Shown here one piece after another: positions 19,189 to 20,959 of a stretch of 20,959 nucleotides of DNA (the stretch's first letter is position 1; each line of letters starts with the position of its first letter). The stretch spans positions 1-20,959 of the forward strand of contig JAPEVF010000786.1 of NCBI GenBank assembly GCA_029747585.1, given 5' to 3'. Position numbers and translations under genes: made by a program. The notes beneath the pieces were generated by a model. It searched no databases and was not told the origin of the DNA. It saw only the letters and a program-made list of their open reading frames with translations. The stretch comes from Pleurotus djamor. Its lineage: Eukaryota > Basidiomycota > Agaricomycetes > Agaricales > Pleurotaceae.

Positions 19189-19768
19189 ATGGAAGAATTA
19201 AGGGGTAGGAATAGGATCAATCATGGGGGTAAGTGAGGGGTAAGGTAAAGTCGCCGCAAAATCGCGGGACCTGTCAACTTCAAGAAAGACGTCCATAACT
19301 CGTTGAAACTCTCAAACTCCAAAATGTCAGAAAAAAATCCAGGGAGAGAAAGAGAAAGGAAATCGTGGAATTCCGATGTACATGTCTGAAGGTCTCAAGA
19401 CATCGGATCCCATCTCCGTCAACTTTTTTGACTTTTCGTGCNTTTTGACGTGAAATATGCTATGAGGCCATGAGGCGTCTGTGTATGCCATATACGCATA
19501 CGCGATTGATCACTTGTTATCCGTTTCTCTTCCGCTTGTCTACAATGATACTGTTCTTCGATTTTGATTTCCAAGACGCTGAGGGTGTAATATCGCCACT
19601 TGCCAGGGTTTGCGTTGCGCTCGTTCCCAGCCTCCGAAGGTGGTGGGAACTTGTTTGGGTCGTATCTGTCATCAAAACTCAAAAAGACTCATCCTGAGTG
19701 AAACTGTGAAAGCATAGCACTTTAGGCTTTATCATCAACGCAAATACATGGATGCACCGGGAAATTGA

Positions 19769-19877
19769 TAAGCTGTTGTAGACAGCTACTACCAGCTTAC
19801 TTTGCCAAGTCGACCGCTGATGGCGTAGCCTCCCCATTTCGGTAAAGGTGCATATGGTACCTTTACAACAGTACCAT
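19769..19877. repeat. Two sets of overlapping inverted repeats
   Basis: First set: TAAGCTG (19769-19775) matches CAGCTTA (19793-19799), while the overlapping AGCTGT (19771-19776) matches ACAGCT (19782-19787). Second set: GTAAAGGT (19842-19849) matches ACCTTTAC (19859-19866), while ATGGTAC (19854-19860) matches GTACCAT (19871-19877). In each set the two hairpins share bases and cannot form together. The arms are perfect but short. Confidence 0.45.
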
Positions 19878-19950
19878 TGCCAGATCCTCAAGGCGGCTCG
19901 CCAGATAGTGAGTACTCAGCTATAAGAGATCGAGCCTCAAGTACCCATTA

Positions 19951-20286
19951 ATGATAACGACCTTCCATCGTGTGGCCACATCTGCGCAGCAGTATGGTAC
20001 GAGGCGTACCTCGGACGCGTGTAGTACACTTATTTGTATAGCAATGCTGTCTTTGGGAGCTCACTTGATCGAAACCGCAGGCGCTGTGTTACGCTACAAG
20101 CTGCAATCGCAGTTGCGTAGCACCACGGCGTCAGTCAACAAAGATATTCCCGATCCGGAGGCAAACCGGTTTGTTTCCAAAGGAATGACTCTGTGGGTAC
20201 GGGGCATATTTGCAAAATTGCAAGGACCAGCATCCGTAAGCACAACATTTCCCGGTAGTCATCCCGGTACGTCTTACGTAGGGTAA
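19951..20286 (+). CDS. Hypothetical 111-residue ORF, doubtful
   Basis: ATG-initiated frame starting MITTFHRVATSAQQYGTRR, with an acid-free basic N-terminus and a hydrophobic stretch at about 30-50 (LICIAMLSLGAHLIETAG) that could be a membrane segment. No family is recognised and there are no supporting splice signals. The length is within reach of chance, so it is listed only for completeness. Confidence 0.15.
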   Translation: MITTFHRVATSAQQYGTRRTSDACSTLICIAMLSLGAHLIETAGAVLRYKLQSQLRSTTASVNKDIPDPEANRFVSKGMTLWVRGIFAKLQGPASVSTTFPGSHPGTSYVG

Positions 20287-20479
20287 GGGGGGAGGGACAT
20301 ATACGGGATACGGGTGCAAAAACGATAGGATGATGATTCATGCTTGCTGATCACTGATCCCGTGCCAGCCATCATTGGGATGGGTTCACGATCAGCTCGT
20401 CTTTCCCGAAACATTTACATCCGGAGGAGAGTACGAATGACTCAACGAAATCACTGTCCCGTCCGATGCCGAAGAGGAC

Positions 20480-20494
20480 TCATCATCATCATCA
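20480..20494 (+). repeat. (TCA)5 microsatellite
   Basis: Five tandem TCA units in non-coding DNA. It is short and has no assigned role. Confidence 0.8.
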
Positions 20495-20794
20495 ACGAAG
20501 GAATGGGAACCGGGTCGGAAGAGGGAACATAAATCACATTACTGATGAGTAAAGCAAAGACCCACCTACCCGGACGAAAGGAGTTCGCAATAGGCATGAT
20601 CATATGCCCTTCCATTGGACTGTACAGTGTGCTTTCCAATTCCCATTCAACAGGCTGAGCTAACTTGTATGAAACCGTCCACGTATAGGTACAGGAGGCA
20701 TGACAGCACGCTATAGCAACTACTGAGGCGGACTAGAAGGTCTCGGAAGCGTTCGCTAGGCGGGCGCTGTGCCACATGCACAAAGCGCGCCAAT

Positions 20795-20959
20795 ATGGTC
20801 TCATTGCCTCTGTCGTCTAAGGAACCCCAGCGGAAAGATGAAAACGCAACTCACCAAAGTAGGAATAGGTGCGGCCGTTGCTGCAACTTGCTCCAACGAG
20901 TGAGGGAGCAAGCTCAATTCGAGCTGGAACAGGAACGTCATTCGATGCAGAAATTGAAG
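20795..20959 (+). CDS. Probable N-terminus of a coiled-coil protein (runs off window end)
   Basis: An ATG at 20795 in good context (A at -3, G at +4) opens 55 codons with no stop to the last base of the window. The first 28 residues are polar (MVSLPLSSKEPQRKDENATH). A Cys cluster follows, CGRCCNLLQRV. After it comes a charged, Leu-spaced helix (VREQAQFELEQERHSMQKLK) that looks like the start of a coiled coil. The CxxCC cluster just before a coiled coil might bind a metal (inference). The frame was found by reading to the edge. No family can be assigned from so little, and an intron in this part cannot be excluded. Confidence 0.45.
   Translation, partial: MVSLPLSSKEPQRKDENATHQSRNRCGRCCNLLQRVREQAQFELEQERHSMQKLK

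Larger units (their letters stand above)
19189..20794. other. 1.6-kb region with short inverted repeats, no secure gene
   Basis: Nothing here reads as a convincing gene on either strand. It holds an ambiguous base at 19442, two groups of overlapping inverted repeats at 19769-19799 and 19842-19877, a small dyad GGTAC-GAGGC-GTACC at 19996-20010, and a weak 111-codon ORF at 19951-20286. A (TCA)5 run lies at 20480-20494. A minus-strand frame at 19682-19419 opens only with TTG and has no recognisable domain. Confidence 0.5.

Noticed and set aside
1..20959. Transposons, CRISPR arrays, prophage, toxin or viral genes
   Set aside because: No transposase, reverse transcriptase, terminal repeats, regular spacer arrays or related proteins were seen on either strand.

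Overview
This window looks like a piece of a fungal nuclear chromosome, most likely from a basidiomycete and probably an Agaricomycete. Genes are dense and on both strands. Most are cut by many GT-AG introns of about 49-60 bp with CTRAY-like branch sites, and the encoded proteins are typical fungal housekeeping proteins. The species cannot be named. I rebuilt the gene models by hand, requiring splice signals, phase and protein family to agree. I saw no prokaryote-type operon, CRISPR array, rRNA, convincing tRNA or intact mobile element.

Layout. (1) <1-1046, minus: kinetochore protein CENP-C/Mif2, cut by the window edge. (2) 1195-2855, plus: mitochondrial tRNA 2-thiouridylase Slm3/MTU1, nine exons, divergent from CENP-C across 148 bp that hold MluI-box-like sites. 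(3) 2903-4621, minus: intronless F-box protein, 47 bp tail-to-tail with SLM3. (4) 4959-6524, plus: DEAD-box rRNA-processing helicase Rrp3/DDX47, five exons. (5) 6748-11747, plus: Iml1/DEPDC5, the TORC1-regulating GATOR1/SEACIT subunit, eight exons. (6) 11822-12579, minus: NatB catalytic subunit Nat3/Naa20, five exons, 74 bp tail-to-tail with IML1. (7) 12580-13989: 1.4 kb without a secure gene, holding a TATA box and a strong predicted hairpin. (8) 13990-15496, plus: an unrecognised coiled-coil/AT-hook protein, seven exons. (9) 16381-17687, plus: a Pcl-type (Pho85) cyclin, three exons, with a TATA box. (10) 17688-20794: 3.1 kb without a secure gene, with a pyrimidine-rich tract, weak ORFs and several short inverted repeats. 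(11) 20795->20959, plus: the probable start of a coiled-coil protein that runs off the window.

The genes do not form a pathway. They are neighbouring housekeeping genes for chromosome segregation, mitochondrial tRNA modification, ubiquitin targeting, ribosome assembly, nutrient signalling, N-terminal acetylation and cell-cycle control. I do not see a clear new multi-gene system. The points most worth checking are the unrecognised coiled-coil/AT-hook gene, ambiguous bases that disturb or cloud two coding sequences, an unusual acetyl-CoA-loop residue in Nat3, and structured non-coding stretches at about 13.5 and 19.8 kb.
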